DNA from: UBA11612 sp965228575
Lineage (GTDB): Bacteria; Pseudomonadota; Alphaproteobacteria; Rhodospirillales; Rhodospirillaceae
DNA: 64,000 bases
Reading direction: 5' to 3'
Assembly (NCBI GenBank): GCA_965228575.1
Contig: CBDDHW010000001.1
Span: 124,001-188,000, forward strand
Part shown: in pieces, positions 28,951 through 37,651 of the stretch
Layout of the letters: each line of letters opens with the position of its first letter
Position numbering within the stretch: the first letter of the stretch is position 1
Made by a program: the position numbers and the translations under genes
Notes under the pieces: generated by a model
What the model saw: the letters and a program-made list of their open reading frames with translations, nothing else
Databases searched by the model: none
What the model was told of the DNA's origin: nothing

Positions 28951-29606
28951 CGCACTTTCGGACGCTCACCTGGCGCAATCGATTTCGGCTTAAAGGCGCA
29001 CAGGTCAGAAACCGTACACCGCCAGCATTCGGGCGTGCGGGCTTTGCAGATATACCGGCCGTGTAAGATCAGCCAGTGGTGGGCGTGCCGCTTAAACTCA
29101 GCCGGTGTTGTTTTCTCTAGCTTCAGCTCTACATGCAGCGGCGTTTTCCCGCGCGCAAGCCCCGTGCGATTTCCCACTCTAAAAATATGTGTATCGACGG
29201 CTATGGTGTGCTCGCCAAAGGCAATGTTTAATACAACGTTGGCGGTTTTCCGCCCCACGCCCGGTAGCTTTTGAAGTGCGTCACGATCACGCGGCACGAC
29301 GCTCGCATATTCATCTCTCAAAATTTTTGAAAGGGCGATAACGTTTTTCGCCTTCGCATTAAAAAGGCCGATTGTCTTGATGTAAGTCTTTAGCCCCGCT
29401 TCGCCGAGGGCCAACATTTTTTCCGGTGTATCCACGCGCGCAAACAACGGACCGGTGGCTTTGTTCACACCGACATCAGTTGCTTGGGCCGACAAAACCA
29501 CTGCGACCAAAAGCGTGTATGTATTGACGTATTTCAGCTCGCCGGACGGGCTCGGGTCTTGCTCACGAAGACGGCGGTAAAACTCCGTAACGTTGGCTGG
29601 CGTCAT
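28938..29606 (-). CDS. nth: endonuclease III
   Basis: 222 residues. The helix-hairpin-helix LPGVGRKTANVVLN carries the catalytic Lys, and VDTHIFRVGNRTG has the catalytic Asp. The C-terminal [4Fe-4S] loop is Cys-x6-Cys-x2-Cys-x5-Cys (CKARTPECWRCTVSDLC). It removes oxidised pyrimidines from DNA and cuts the abasic site. The gene begins 6 bp after the dapB stop, so the two are probably co-transcribed. Confidence 0.97.
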   Translation of the reverse strand: MTPANVTEFYRRLREQDPSPSGELKYVNTYTLLVAVVLSAQATDVGVNKATGPLFARVDTPEKMLALGEAGLKTYIKTIGLFNAKAKNVIALSKILRDEYASVVPRDRDALQKLPGVGRKTANVVLNIAFGEHTIAVDTHIFRVGNRTGLARGKTPLHVELKLEKTTPAEFKRHAHHWLILHGRYICKARTPECWRCTVSDLCAFKPKSIAPGERPKVRKKK

Positions 29607-29612
29607 TTGGCG

Positions 29613-30410
29613 TTAGCCCAGCCCGAGCACATCGCGCATGGAATACAGACCTGGAGCACGGCCCTTCGACCACAGAGCTGCGCGCACCGCACCGCGCGCA
29701 AAAATCTCTCGTGAAGAGGCTTTGTGGGTCAATTCAATCCGCTCGCCATCGGCGGCGAAAATAACTGTGTGATCACCAACCACGTCGCCGCCGCGCAATG
29801 TTGCGAACCCGATTTCACCTTGTGGCCGCGCACCTGTTTGTCCATCACGGGAGCGGCGCTCAACGTCCGATAAAGAGACTCCACGCCCTTTCGCCGCTGA
29901 CTCACCAAGGCCCAGAGCCGTGCCTGACGGCGCATCAACCTTGTGGCGGTGATGCATTTCAACGATGTCGATGTCAAACTCAGGGCCCAATGTTGCCGCA
30001 AGTTTTTCGGTCAACGCCATCAAGACGTTTACGCCAACGCTCATATTGGGGGCCTGCACGACAACGGCTTTTTTCGCCGCCTTTGCTATTGCGTCCCGCG
30101 CAGCTTGATCGAGGCCAGTTGTCCCAACGATATACGCTGTTCCTGTTTCCCCAGCGATCTCTGAGTGCCCTTTCGTTGCAGTCGCAATCGTGAAATCAAT
30201 CACCGCATCACTATTTTCAAAGAGGGCCTTGGTATCTGTTGTGACCTGGACACCCAGGGGACTTTGGCCGATGAGCGCGCCCAAATCTTCACCTACAACC
30301 GCCCCACCTGATTCTACACCGCCGGACAGATCGCTGCCGGGAGTCGCCAGAACTTCGGCGATAAGCATGCGGCCCATGCGGCCCGCACAACCGATAATTC
30401 CAATTTTCAT
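29613..30410 (-). CDS. dapB: 4-hydroxy-tetrahydrodipicolinate reductase
   Basis: 265 residues from ATG 30410. The frame extends to 30440, but MKIGIIGCAGRMGRMLI is the expected N-terminus with its NAD(P)-binding glycines. The catalytic signature EMHHRHKVDAPSGTALGLGE is present, as is DFTIATATKGH. It makes tetrahydrodipicolinate for lysine and peptidoglycan meso-DAP. It sits downstream of dnaJ (104 bp away) and directly before nth, a common alphaproteobacterial order. Confidence 0.97.
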   Translation of the reverse strand: MKIGIIGCAGRMGRMLIAEVLATPGSDLSGGVESGGAVVGEDLGALIGQSPLGVQVTTDTKALFENSDAVIDFTIATATKGHSEIAGETGTAYIVGTTGLDQAARDAIAKAAKKAVVVQAPNMSVGVNVLMALTEKLAATLGPEFDIDIVEMHHRHKVDAPSGTALGLGESAAKGRGVSLSDVERRSRDGQTGARPQGEIGFATLRGGDVVGDHTVIFAADGERIELTHKASSREIFARGAVRAALWSKGRAPGLYSMRDVLGLG

Positions 30411-30514
30411 GACAAACTCCGCAGCTTTGGCCTTCAACACGTGGGCGGAGTATAGGGAGGCGCGGCGCTAGGCCCTAGTGCTTTATTGGCCGCGCGATGC
30501 CACTAGCGGGCAAT

Positions 30515-31636
30515 CTATTCCAGGAAATCTTTGATCTTATCCAAGAAGCTTGAGCTCTCTGGACTGTGTGTACGGCTATCGCTCTCGCCTTCAAATTCCT
30601 TGAGCAGCTTTTTCTGCTTGTCTGTGAGATTCACCGGAACCTCGACGGCCGCTTCCAAGAACATGTCCCCGCGCGCCGCAGACCGTAAAACACTCATGCC
30701 TTTGCTTTTCAGACGAAAGCGGTGGCCATGTTGCGTGCCTTTGGTGATTTGAACCTTCACTCGCCCACCATCAATGGTCGGCACCTCAACGTCACCGCCT
30801 AACGCCGCGGTCGTCATGGGAATCGGCAGGCGCATGTAGAGGTTGGCGCCATCACGCTGGAAAATCCGGTGCGGTTGGATGGCGAGAAAAATATAAAGAT
30901 CGCCCGGCGGAGCGCCGGTCATGCCCGCTTCACCCTCACCGGACAAGCGAATGCGCGTTCCTTCTTCAACACCCGGCGGAATAGTAACCTCGAGAGATTT
31001 TTCCTTGCGCTGGCGTCCGGACCCGCCGCACTTCGGGCAAGGGTCGGTGATGACTTTGCCGCCGCCATGACAGGTCGGGCAGGTGCGCTCGACAGTGAAA
31101 AAACCTTGCTGGACGCGCATGCGCCCCGCGCCTCCACACCCGGGGCACGTTGAAGGCTCGGCGCCGTCTTTCGATCCAGATCCATCGCACGGCTCGCAGG
31201 AGACCGACGACGGAACAGTGATCGATGCCTTTTTGCCGTGGTAGGCTTCCTCCAGGGTGATCTCCATATTGAAGCGCACGTCTTGACCTCTGGCCGGCCC
31301 ACGTTGACCACCCCGCCGGCCCATAATGTCGCCAAACATCTCATCGAAAATATCGGCAAAGCCGCCGCCCCCGCCAAAACCAAAGCCGCCGGCACCGCCG
31401 GCACCGCCTTGTTCGAAGGCCGCATGGCCATAGCGATCGTAAGCCGCGCGTTTTTGTTCATCGCGCAGGATGTCGTAGGCTTCACTAAGGTCTTTGAATT
31501 TTTGCTCGGCTTTTTTATCCCCCGGATTGCGGTCCGGGTGATACTTCATGGCAAGCTTGCGGTACGCTTTTTTGAGTTCTTCACCCGAGGCGTTTTTCTT
31601 GACGCCCAGAAGCTCATAGAAATCGGTCTTAGCCAT
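30515..31636 (-). CDS. dnaJ: chaperone DnaJ
   Basis: 373 residues. The J-domain carries the HPD motif (MKYHPDRNPGD), then a Gly/Phe-rich linker with FGGGGGFADIFDEMFGD. The zinc-binding region follows with four CxxCxGxG-type repeats (CEPCDGSG, CPGCGGAG, CPTCHGGG, CPKCGGSG), then the substrate-binding C-terminal domains. It stimulates DnaK ATPase and hands over clients. It follows dnaK after a 118-bp spacer with two hairpins. Confidence 0.98.
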   Translation of the reverse strand: MAKTDFYELLGVKKNASGEELKKAYRKLAMKYHPDRNPGDKKAEQKFKDLSEAYDILRDEQKRAAYDRYGHAAFEQGGAGGAGGFGFGGGGGFADIFDEMFGDIMGRRGGQRGPARGQDVRFNMEITLEEAYHGKKASITVPSSVSCEPCDGSGSKDGAEPSTCPGCGGAGRMRVQQGFFTVERTCPTCHGGGKVITDPCPKCGGSGRQRKEKSLEVTIPPGVEEGTRIRLSGEGEAGMTGAPPGDLYIFLAIQPHRIFQRDGANLYMRLPIPMTTAALGGDVEVPTIDGGRVKVQITKGTQHGHRFRLKSKGMSVLRSAARGDMFLEAAVEVPVNLTDKQKKLLKEFEGESDSRTHSPESSSFLDKIKDFLE

Positions 31637-31665
31637 CTCAACCTAACTATTAACAGCGCATGTGC

Positions 31666-31692
31666 GCACCCGACGCAAATAGCGCCGGGTGC
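31666..31692 (-). promoter_or_regulatory. second hairpin in the dnaK-dnaJ spacer
   Basis: In the minus-strand transcript an 11-bp stem forms (31666-31676 with 31682-31692, one G-U pair) with a five-base loop. There is no U-tract, so it is more likely an mRNA stability or processing element than a terminator. It lies 29 bases before the dnaJ start. Confidence 0.5.
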
Positions 31693-31712
31693 TTACAAAA
31701 TTCACGGAGTGG

Positions 31713-31756
31713 AAAACGGCCGGACTCCCCAACACTCCCCAAAGTCCGGCGCCGTT
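31713..31756 (-). terminator. terminator-like hairpin just after dnaK
   Basis: In the minus-strand transcript a 12-bp stem with a two-base bulge (arms at 31745-31756 and 31715-31726 approximately, core AGTCCGG) is followed by only four U. It overlaps the dnaK stop. Such a weak structure could reduce but not stop transcription into dnaJ, giving more DnaK than DnaJ. That role is inference. Confidence 0.5.
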
Positions 31757-33659
31757 ATTTCTTGTCCTTATCGACTTCTTCGAAATCGGCATCGACGACA
31801 TCATCGCCATCACCGTCATTCGTTGCCTCGCCGCCATCGCCTTCCGCAGACGCTTGCTGATCCTTGTACATCGCCTCGCCCATCTTCATGGACGCTTGCA
31901 TCAGCTCATCGGTGGCGCCTTTGATTTTTTCCGCATCGTCCGACTCAAGCAGCTCTTTAAGCGTTGTGAGTTTGGCTTCAATGTCGGCCTTGTCTTCTTC
32001 GGCGATTTTATCACCATGCTCACTGAGGCTCTTTTCGGTTGTGTGGATCAAACCGTCCGCATGGTTGCGGGCGTCAACAGCTTCGCGGCGCGCCTTATCT
32101 TCTTCGGCATGCGATTCAGCATCCTTGACCATTTTTTCAATATCGTCGTCAGACAGACCGCCCGAGGCTTGAATGCGAATTTGCTGTTCTTTGCCCGTCG
32201 CCTTGTCTTTCGCCGAGACGTTAACGATACCGTTGGCATCGATATCAAAAGTGACCTCGACTTGCGGCACACCGCGCGGTGCGGCCGGTAGTCCAACAAG
32301 ATCGAACTGGCCGAGCAGTTTGTTGTCCGCTGCCATTTCGCGTTCACCTTGGAACACGCGAATGGTCACAGCGGTTTGATTGTCTTCCGCCGTTGAGAAC
32401 ACTTGGCTTTTGCGGGTCGGCACGGTTGTATTGCGTTCGATCAACCGCGTGAACACACCGCCAAGAGTTTCGATCCCGAGCGAGAGCGGCGTGACATCAA
32501 GAAGCAACACATCCTTCACATCGCCTTTGAGAACGCCCGCTTGAATCGCCGCGCCCATGGCGACAACCTCATCGGGGTTCACGCCCTTGTGCGGATCGCG
32601 GCCAAAAAAGCTTTTAACCGTTTCCTGAACCTTGGGCATGCGGGTCATACCGCCGACGAGAATGACCTCGTCAATCTCACTGGCTTTCAGGCCCGCATCT
32701 TTAAGTGCCTTCTTGCATGGCTCGACCGTGCGCTGAATAAGATCATCAACCAGCGCTTCAAGCTTCGCACGTGTGAGTTTGATGTTGAGGTGTTTGGGCC
32801 CCGACGCATCGGCCGTAATAAACGGGAGATTGACTTCGGTTTGCGTTGCGCTCGACAGTTCAATCTTCGCTTTCTCCGCGCCTTCTTTCAAACGCTGAAG
32901 TGCCAGACGGTCTTCGCGCAAATCAATTCCCGCCTCTTTCTTGAACTCATCGGCAAGGTAATCGATGACGCGCGCGTCAAAGTCTTCACCACCAAGGAAC
33001 GTATCCCCATTGGTGGACTTCACTTCAAACACCCCGTCGCCGATTTCGAGGATAGAAACGTCGAAGGTCCCGCCGCCAAGGTCATAGACCGCGATCATGC
33101 CCGAGCTTTTCTTATCCATGCCGTAGGCGAGTGCCGCAGCGGTCGGCTCGTTGATAATGCGCAATACATCAAGGCCCGCGATTTTACCTGCGTCTTTCGT
33201 CGCTTGCCGCTGACTGTCGTTAAAGTACGCGGGAACTGTAATCACCGCTTCGGTGACTTTTTCACCAAGGTACGCTTCGGCGTCTTCTTTCATTTTTTGC
33301 AAAATGAAGGCGGAGACTTGCGAAGGCGCATACTTTTCGCCGCGCGCTTCCACCCATGCATCACCGTTCTCGCCCTTGATAATTTTGTAGGGCACCAGCT
33401 TCTGGTCTTTCTGCGCCATCGGATCATCGAAGCGCCGGCCAATGAGGCGTTTAATCGCAAACAGCGTTGCTTCCGGATTGGTGACCGCCTGGCGTTTCGC
33501 TGGCTGCCCCACCAGCCGCTCGCCGCCTTCGGCAAACGCGACTTGGGACGGCGTTGTACGATTACCCTCGGCGTTTTCAATCACCCGCCCGGTCGTTCCT
33601 TCCATGGTGGCGACACAGGAGTTTGTGGTCCCCAAGTCGATTCCGATAACTTTACCCAT
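31755..33659 (-). CDS. dnaK: chaperone DnaK (Hsp70)
   Basis: 634 residues from ATG 33659, with AAGGA eight bases before it. The frame extends to 33797 but the extra Arg-rich part is not conserved. The ATPase domain begins GKVIGIDLGTTNSCVA and carries VYDLGGGTFDVSILEIGDG and VGGMTRMPKVQ. The substrate-binding domain and helical lid follow, ending in an acidic tail with GDGDDVVDADFEEVD. It binds unfolded proteins with DnaJ and GrpE. A heat-shock-type promoter lies upstream. Confidence 0.98.
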   Translation of the reverse strand: MGKVIGIDLGTTNSCVATMEGTTGRVIENAEGNRTTPSQVAFAEGGERLVGQPAKRQAVTNPEATLFAIKRLIGRRFDDPMAQKDQKLVPYKIIKGENGDAWVEARGEKYAPSQVSAFILQKMKEDAEAYLGEKVTEAVITVPAYFNDSQRQATKDAGKIAGLDVLRIINEPTAAALAYGMDKKSSGMIAVYDLGGGTFDVSILEIGDGVFEVKSTNGDTFLGGEDFDARVIDYLADEFKKEAGIDLREDRLALQRLKEGAEKAKIELSSATQTEVNLPFITADASGPKHLNIKLTRAKLEALVDDLIQRTVEPCKKALKDAGLKASEIDEVILVGGMTRMPKVQETVKSFFGRDPHKGVNPDEVVAMGAAIQAGVLKGDVKDVLLLDVTPLSLGIETLGGVFTRLIERNTTVPTRKSQVFSTAEDNQTAVTIRVFQGEREMAADNKLLGQFDLVGLPAAPRGVPQVEVTFDIDANGIVNVSAKDKATGKEQQIRIQASGGLSDDDIEKMVKDAESHAEEDKARREAVDARNHADGLIHTTEKSLSEHGDKIAEEDKADIEAKLTTLKELLESDDAEKIKGATDELMQASMKMGEAMYKDQQASAEGDGGEATNDGDGDDVVDADFEEVDKDKK

Positions 33660-33808
33660 CAGTTTTGTCCTTCTTTCGCGGCGAACATTTTGGGCCCGAT
33701 CCCGGCGCCTCTCATGTCCCCTTCGTTTAAGTGCTTTGCGTTTAATCCAAGGTCGCACTCCGGCTTTTTGGCGATCCATCCGGAGGCGTGTATTCATCTG
33801 TGGGGGCT

Positions 33809-33837
33809 ATATAAGGGGGGCGCTAAGTCCCTGCAAC
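33809..33837 (-). promoter_or_regulatory. sigma32-type heat-shock promoter for dnaK-dnaJ
   Basis: On the minus strand, GTTG (ending at about 33834) is followed after 18 bases by CTTATAT (33815-33809). This agrees with the alphaproteobacterial heat-shock consensus CTTG-N17/18-CYTATNT except for the first base. The C-run before the -10 also fits sigma32. The start of dnaK is about 150 bases downstream. Confidence 0.6.
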
Positions 33838-33938
33838 GGCTCAAAAGACTCTTTTTTTGTGCCTTTTCGGTATATTTTTAGGGTGTTGACCCCCCTCAAT
33901 AGGCAATTTCCAAAAGAATTGAAGGTCTTTTCGCCCCA

Positions 33939-34589
33939 ATGAACCCAGAAAAAGGCCTTTTTGACACCCAAACCGATCCTCCTGACCTTCCAGAGGGTGT
34001 TTTTTACCTTCAAAACGCCCTTAATGAGCGTGAAACACCTATTTTTGCTGCTCTAAAGCGGATTCTTGAGGCCGCACCGCCTACCCACGCCCGTACACGG
34101 GGTGGGGGAACCACTTCAGCGGCCATGACCAATTGTGGCCGGGTCGGGTGGTGGAGCGATGCGCGCGGCTATCGATATCAAGAGCTGCACCCGGTCACGG
34201 GCCAGCCCTGGCCGTCCATTCCAGGTGAATTCCTCGGCGCGGTGAAGACCGTCACGGCGCACACCCCTTGGCCAAACTTTGCGCCTGATGCCTGCCTCAT
34301 CAATTACTACGGCGCGAAAGCGAAAATGGGTTTGCATCAGGACCGCGATGAAAAGGACCTCACCCATCCAATCGTTACCCTCTGCCTTGGCGACGACGCC
34401 GATTTCCTGATCGGCGGCTTTGCCCGTTCGGACCGCGCCACGGCGTTTGTCGTCAGCCACGGCGATGCCATCGTCATGGGTGGAGAGAGCCGCATGCGTT
34501 TTCACGGCATCCGTAAAATTTATCCGGGTACGAGTCCGCATGCTGGTATTGCCGGGCGATACAGTTTGACGTTTCGAAAAGCACTTTGA
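33939..34589 (+). CDS. alkB: AlkB-like 2-oxoglutarate/Fe(II)-dependent dioxygenase
   Basis: 216 residues, the length of E. coli AlkB. The iron ligands are visible as His-x-Asp in MGLHQDRDEKD and a distal His in MRFHGIRKIYPG. The 2-oxoglutarate-binding Arg and substrate Arg are in GRYSLTFRKAL at the end. NYYGAKAKMGLHQDRDE is the family signature. It removes methyl groups from N1-methyladenine and N3-methylcytosine in DNA or RNA. It diverges from dnaK and is convergent with the GNAT gene, 16 bp apart. Confidence 0.93.
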   Translation: MNPEKGLFDTQTDPPDLPEGVFYLQNALNERETPIFAALKRILEAAPPTHARTRGGGTTSAAMTNCGRVGWWSDARGYRYQELHPVTGQPWPSIPGEFLGAVKTVTAHTPWPNFAPDACLINYYGAKAKMGLHQDRDEKDLTHPIVTLCLGDDADFLIGGFARSDRATAFVVSHGDAIVMGGESRMRFHGIRKIYPGTSPHAGIAGRYSLTFRKAL

Positions 34590-34605
34590 GAGAGACGCGC
34601 TAGAT

Positions 34606-35475
34606 TCACAGTGCGTACAGCCGCACCCCGTAGTGACCTATCTTTTCAAAACCTATGGACTCGTAAGCTCTTTGCGCGGCCAAATTTGAAACCGGGGTAA
34701 ACAACACAGCCTTGCCTACGCCCACACGCCGGGCAAAATCCAGTGCGCCAGCGGTGACCGCGCGTCCATATCCCTTGCTGCGCAAATCACGAGGAGTCCA
34801 CACACCACCGATTTGAACAATATCTGGTGTTTTGGCGTTGTAAGATGCCATAGCCAAAAGTGATGCGTCATTGTTGGTGGACTCCAAAACAAAGACATCA
34901 CCCGCTGAAATCTCGTGGGTAATGTCTTTGCCCACACGATCCAAAAGAGAGTCATCGTTTTTCGCGAACAACGCTTCAACGGAATAGGACGCACGCCACT
35001 TTATAAGCGTCTCAATGTCGTCGTTGCTTGCAGCTCTGCAACGAAGGTCGCCCGCGTCAAATGCGCTTGGACGTTTTAACTCGGCTAGGTCTAGCGCGTA
35101 GAGAGTTTCGGGTTTTTCCAAAAGTGCTTTTCGATCTTGCACACTTAAAATACGCGCCGCTTGTTCAACTTGATCCAGTGGCCCTAAGAGTCCGTTTAGC
35201 GGCTGCCCAGGTGGGATACACGCGGCAACGACTGCGGCGATATTGGTCGGTGCTTGCATAACGATAGTGCCGAACGTCGTGTAGTAAGCCGCAACATCGG
35301 TGATGCGTTCGTCTTCGAATTTTGCAACGTAACGCCCGGCAAAGCGCCCGCGATTTCCGATGGGAGTTTGATGCACGTTAGATTGTAAAAAGACCGATGT
35401 TGCCCAATGGTCTGATAAGAACGTTCGCAAAGCCGGAGTGTCTTCCGGCATCAAAATACGAACATCACTCACCAT
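34606..35475 (-). CDS. GNAT-family N-acetyltransferase
   Basis: 289 residues. The C-terminal half is a GNAT fold: IVQIGGVWTPRDLRSKGYGR with the acetyl-CoA loop (R-S-K-G-Y-G-R) and VGKAVLFTPVSNLAAQRAYE followed by SIGFEKIGHYGVRLY. The N-terminal half (1-140) looks like a degenerate second GNAT repeat. The substrate is unknown. It lies 57 bp after the PQQ-type dehydrogenase gene on the same strand, inside the interrupted heat-shock cluster. Confidence 0.8.
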   Translation of the reverse strand: MVSDVRILMPEDTPALRTFLSDHWATSVFLQSNVHQTPIGNRGRFAGRYVAKFEDERITDVAAYYTTFGTIVMQAPTNIAAVVAACIPPGQPLNGLLGPLDQVEQAARILSVQDRKALLEKPETLYALDLAELKRPSAFDAGDLRCRAASNDDIETLIKWRASYSVEALFAKNDDSLLDRVGKDITHEISAGDVFVLESTNNDASLLAMASYNAKTPDIVQIGGVWTPRDLRSKGYGRAVTAGALDFARRVGVGKAVLFTPVSNLAAQRAYESIGFEKIGHYGVRLYAL

Positions 35476-35532
35476 GCCAAATGTTTGCGGTCTACCATGG
35501 CCCGAACAAGATCCGATCCGATCTTAAAAAAA

Positions 35533-36780
35533 TCATTGGCCTGTATACGACACACGCCAAACAGTCATGCCGACATCATCGGCAATCAAAAGGCTTCCGT
35601 CTTGCGCAACCTCGACATCTGCCGGGCGTCCCCAGACTTCCGCGCGCGTATTGCCGCTCAACCAAAAACCGCTCGCAAACACAATGTAGCTCCCCGTCGG
35701 CGATCCGTTCTCGAAAGGCGCGTAAACAACATTGTATCCGCGCGGCTCCCCTGCATTCCATGAACCGTGCAAGGCAATGAACGCACCGCCCCTATACTCT
35801 TCTGGAAATTGATCATCATCATAAAACGCAAAACCAAGCGGGGCTGTGTGTGACCGCAGCGGTAAATCCGGAACGATGGCTGAGGCAACAAGGTCTGGCC
35901 GGCGGTCGGCAAATCCCGGCTGGGGGTTATCGCCCATATAACTATAAGGCCAGCCGTAGAATCCCCCTTCTTGCACCTTGGTCAAGTAGTCGGGCACCAG
36001 CTCGTCGCCAAGTCCGTCCCTTTCATTGACCACCGTGTAAACATCATTGGTGCCTGGGTAGATATGGATCCCAACCGCATTGCGCAGCCCGCTCGCGTAG
36101 GTGCGCTGACCCGAACCGTCCATATTGAACACCTGGATTGTCGCGCGCGGCTCGGGCTCGACATCTATATTTCCCGCCGAGCCAATAGCGACGTAAATCT
36201 TCGACCGATCCGGACTCACCGCCACATTACGCGTCCAGTGCCCGTTGGGTCTGCCGAATGCGCCGTCGGGTGTGATGCGCTCAGCTTCTGCCCGGGCCTG
36301 GGTTTCGCCAGGCGTGTAGGGAAGGCGCCAAAGACCTTCGAGATCGCCGATGTAAAGAGCATCTTCAGTAATATCCAGCCCGTAGGGCCGGTTGAATCCA
36401 TCGACAAATGTTTCGATCATCTCAGCTCGGCCATCCCCATCCGCATCGCGCAGAAGCGTGACTTTTCCCGCGTTCGATTCAACCAGCAGCACATCACCGT
36501 TTGATGCCACTTTCATGTTGCGGGGGTGATCGAGGTTCTCTGCAAAAAGTGTGGCCGTGAATCCGTCGAGCAAATCGAGGGTTGTTCCGCGAGGCCGGTC
36601 AATGCGCCGCGACGGAGATGCTTTCGCCGGCGTCGCGTAGGGCTTGTCCAGATTCGAAAGGTCGATGGTTATGACCGTACCAGGCGCTTGGTCGGATGAT
36701 TGCGCCAGGCTGGCACCAGATACAAAAGCCAGCGCGAGAGTGCCCGTGGCTCCGGCAACCCAAAAATCACGAAATTTCAT
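35533..36780 (-). CDS. secreted PQQ-dependent sugar dehydrogenase-like beta-propeller
   Basis: 415 residues from ATG 36780. An ATG at 36786 is against the GGAGG, whereas this one lies seven bases after it, so I prefer 36780. A signal peptide ends near SGASLAQ. The body is a six-blade propeller of the soluble glucose/sorbosone dehydrogenase group: VDGFNRPYGLDITEDALYIG, NGHWTRNVAVSPDRSKIYVA, and SGLRNAVGIHIYPGTNDVYT. The PQQ-binding loop (GGFYGWPYSY) and HGSWNAGEPRGYNVV are present. It likely oxidises an aldose in the periplasm using PQQ. No PQQ biosynthesis gene is in the window. Confidence 0.87.
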   Translation of the reverse strand: MKFRDFWVAGATGTLALAFVSGASLAQSSDQAPGTVITIDLSNLDKPYATPAKASPSRRIDRPRGTTLDLLDGFTATLFAENLDHPRNMKVASNGDVLLVESNAGKVTLLRDADGDGRAEMIETFVDGFNRPYGLDITEDALYIGDLEGLWRLPYTPGETQARAEAERITPDGAFGRPNGHWTRNVAVSPDRSKIYVAIGSAGNIDVEPEPRATIQVFNMDGSGQRTYASGLRNAVGIHIYPGTNDVYTVVNERDGLGDELVPDYLTKVQEGGFYGWPYSYMGDNPQPGFADRRPDLVASAIVPDLPLRSHTAPLGFAFYDDDQFPEEYRGGAFIALHGSWNAGEPRGYNVVYAPFENGSPTGSYIVFASGFWLSGNTRAEVWGRPADVEVAQDGSLLIADDVGMTVWRVSYTGQ

Positions 36781-36885
36781 TGTCATCCCTCCAGCTCAAA
36801 TGTTTGCAAAAACATGGTCTGATCTTGCACAACACGATTGAGGGTCACAAGGGACGCCGGATTAAATTAGAGACAGCCCCGGATC

Positions 36886-37593
36886 CTAAGCGGTTGTGTC
36901 GACGCCGCTTTTATCTGTGTCATTCGCAGTAGTAGACGCAGCCTCGCGTTTTGGTCCGCCGCGGGAGACCACCACCATGGCAGGGCGCAGCAAGCGGTCA
37001 TGAATGAGGTAGCCCTCTTGCAGCACTTGAACGACTGTCCCGGCTGGCACATCTGTTTTTTCAACTTCTTGAACCGCATTATGCAAATTCGCATCAAACG
37101 CTTGATCAAGAGAGGTAATTCTCCGCACGCCCTGGCTTTCCAAAACATTCATGAGCTCTTTTTCCGTCAGCTCTACACCGATAGCGAGGTTCTTTAACGT
37201 TTCGTTTTGCTCACGCGCCTCTGGTGTCGCCGCCATAAGAGCCCGGCCCAAATTGTCTGCAACCTGCAACAAGCCTTTGCAAAGATTGGAGACCGCGTAC
37301 TTTGCATTTTCGGAAATACGCTTGTCGGCGCGCTTGTTTGCGTTTTCCGCTTCAGCAAGTGCGGAAAGCCGCTCGCTTTTTAAGATATCGACTAGCGCAG
37401 TTAATTCCTGAAGCCGGGCAGGAAAATCTTCGCTGCCAGCCTCGCCCGCATCATCCCCGGGCGTAGGCGGAGCAGCGCTGCTCTCAGCTTCAAATGGAGC
37501 TTCGCCGCCGGCTTCTTGCGCGGCCGCAGAGTCTTGATCCGGGGTTTGAGTCTCCGGTTGGTCAGGGTTTTGTTCAGGTTTTTGCGCTGTCAT
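36886..37593 (-). CDS. grpE: nucleotide exchange factor GrpE
   Basis: 235 residues. The first 55 are acidic and Pro/Glu-rich. A long coiled coil (about 57-105) is followed by the family core NAKYAVSNLCKGLLQVADNL and the C-terminal beta domain with TDVPAGTVVQVLQEGYLIHD and RLLRPAMVVVSRG. It releases ADP from DnaK. It follows hrcA by 58 bp in the same unit, while dnaK is 3 kb away. Confidence 0.96.
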   Translation of the reverse strand: MTAQKPEQNPDQPETQTPDQDSAAAQEAGGEAPFEAESSAAPPTPGDDAGEAGSEDFPARLQELTALVDILKSERLSALAEAENANKRADKRISENAKYAVSNLCKGLLQVADNLGRALMAATPEAREQNETLKNLAIGVELTEKELMNVLESQGVRRITSLDQAFDANLHNAVQEVEKTDVPAGTVVQVLQEGYLIHDRLLRPAMVVVSRGGPKREAASTTANDTDKSGVDTTA

Positions 37594-37651
37594 GACTTGA
37601 AGTGATTATCCGGTTTTTACGGGTAAAGAAATGTTTTTGAGTATCTGAGTT

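Noticed and set aside
33842..33932. Inverted AAAAGAC/GTCTTTT upstream of dnaK
   Set aside because: Arms of seven AT-rich bases almost 80 bp apart are likely by chance.
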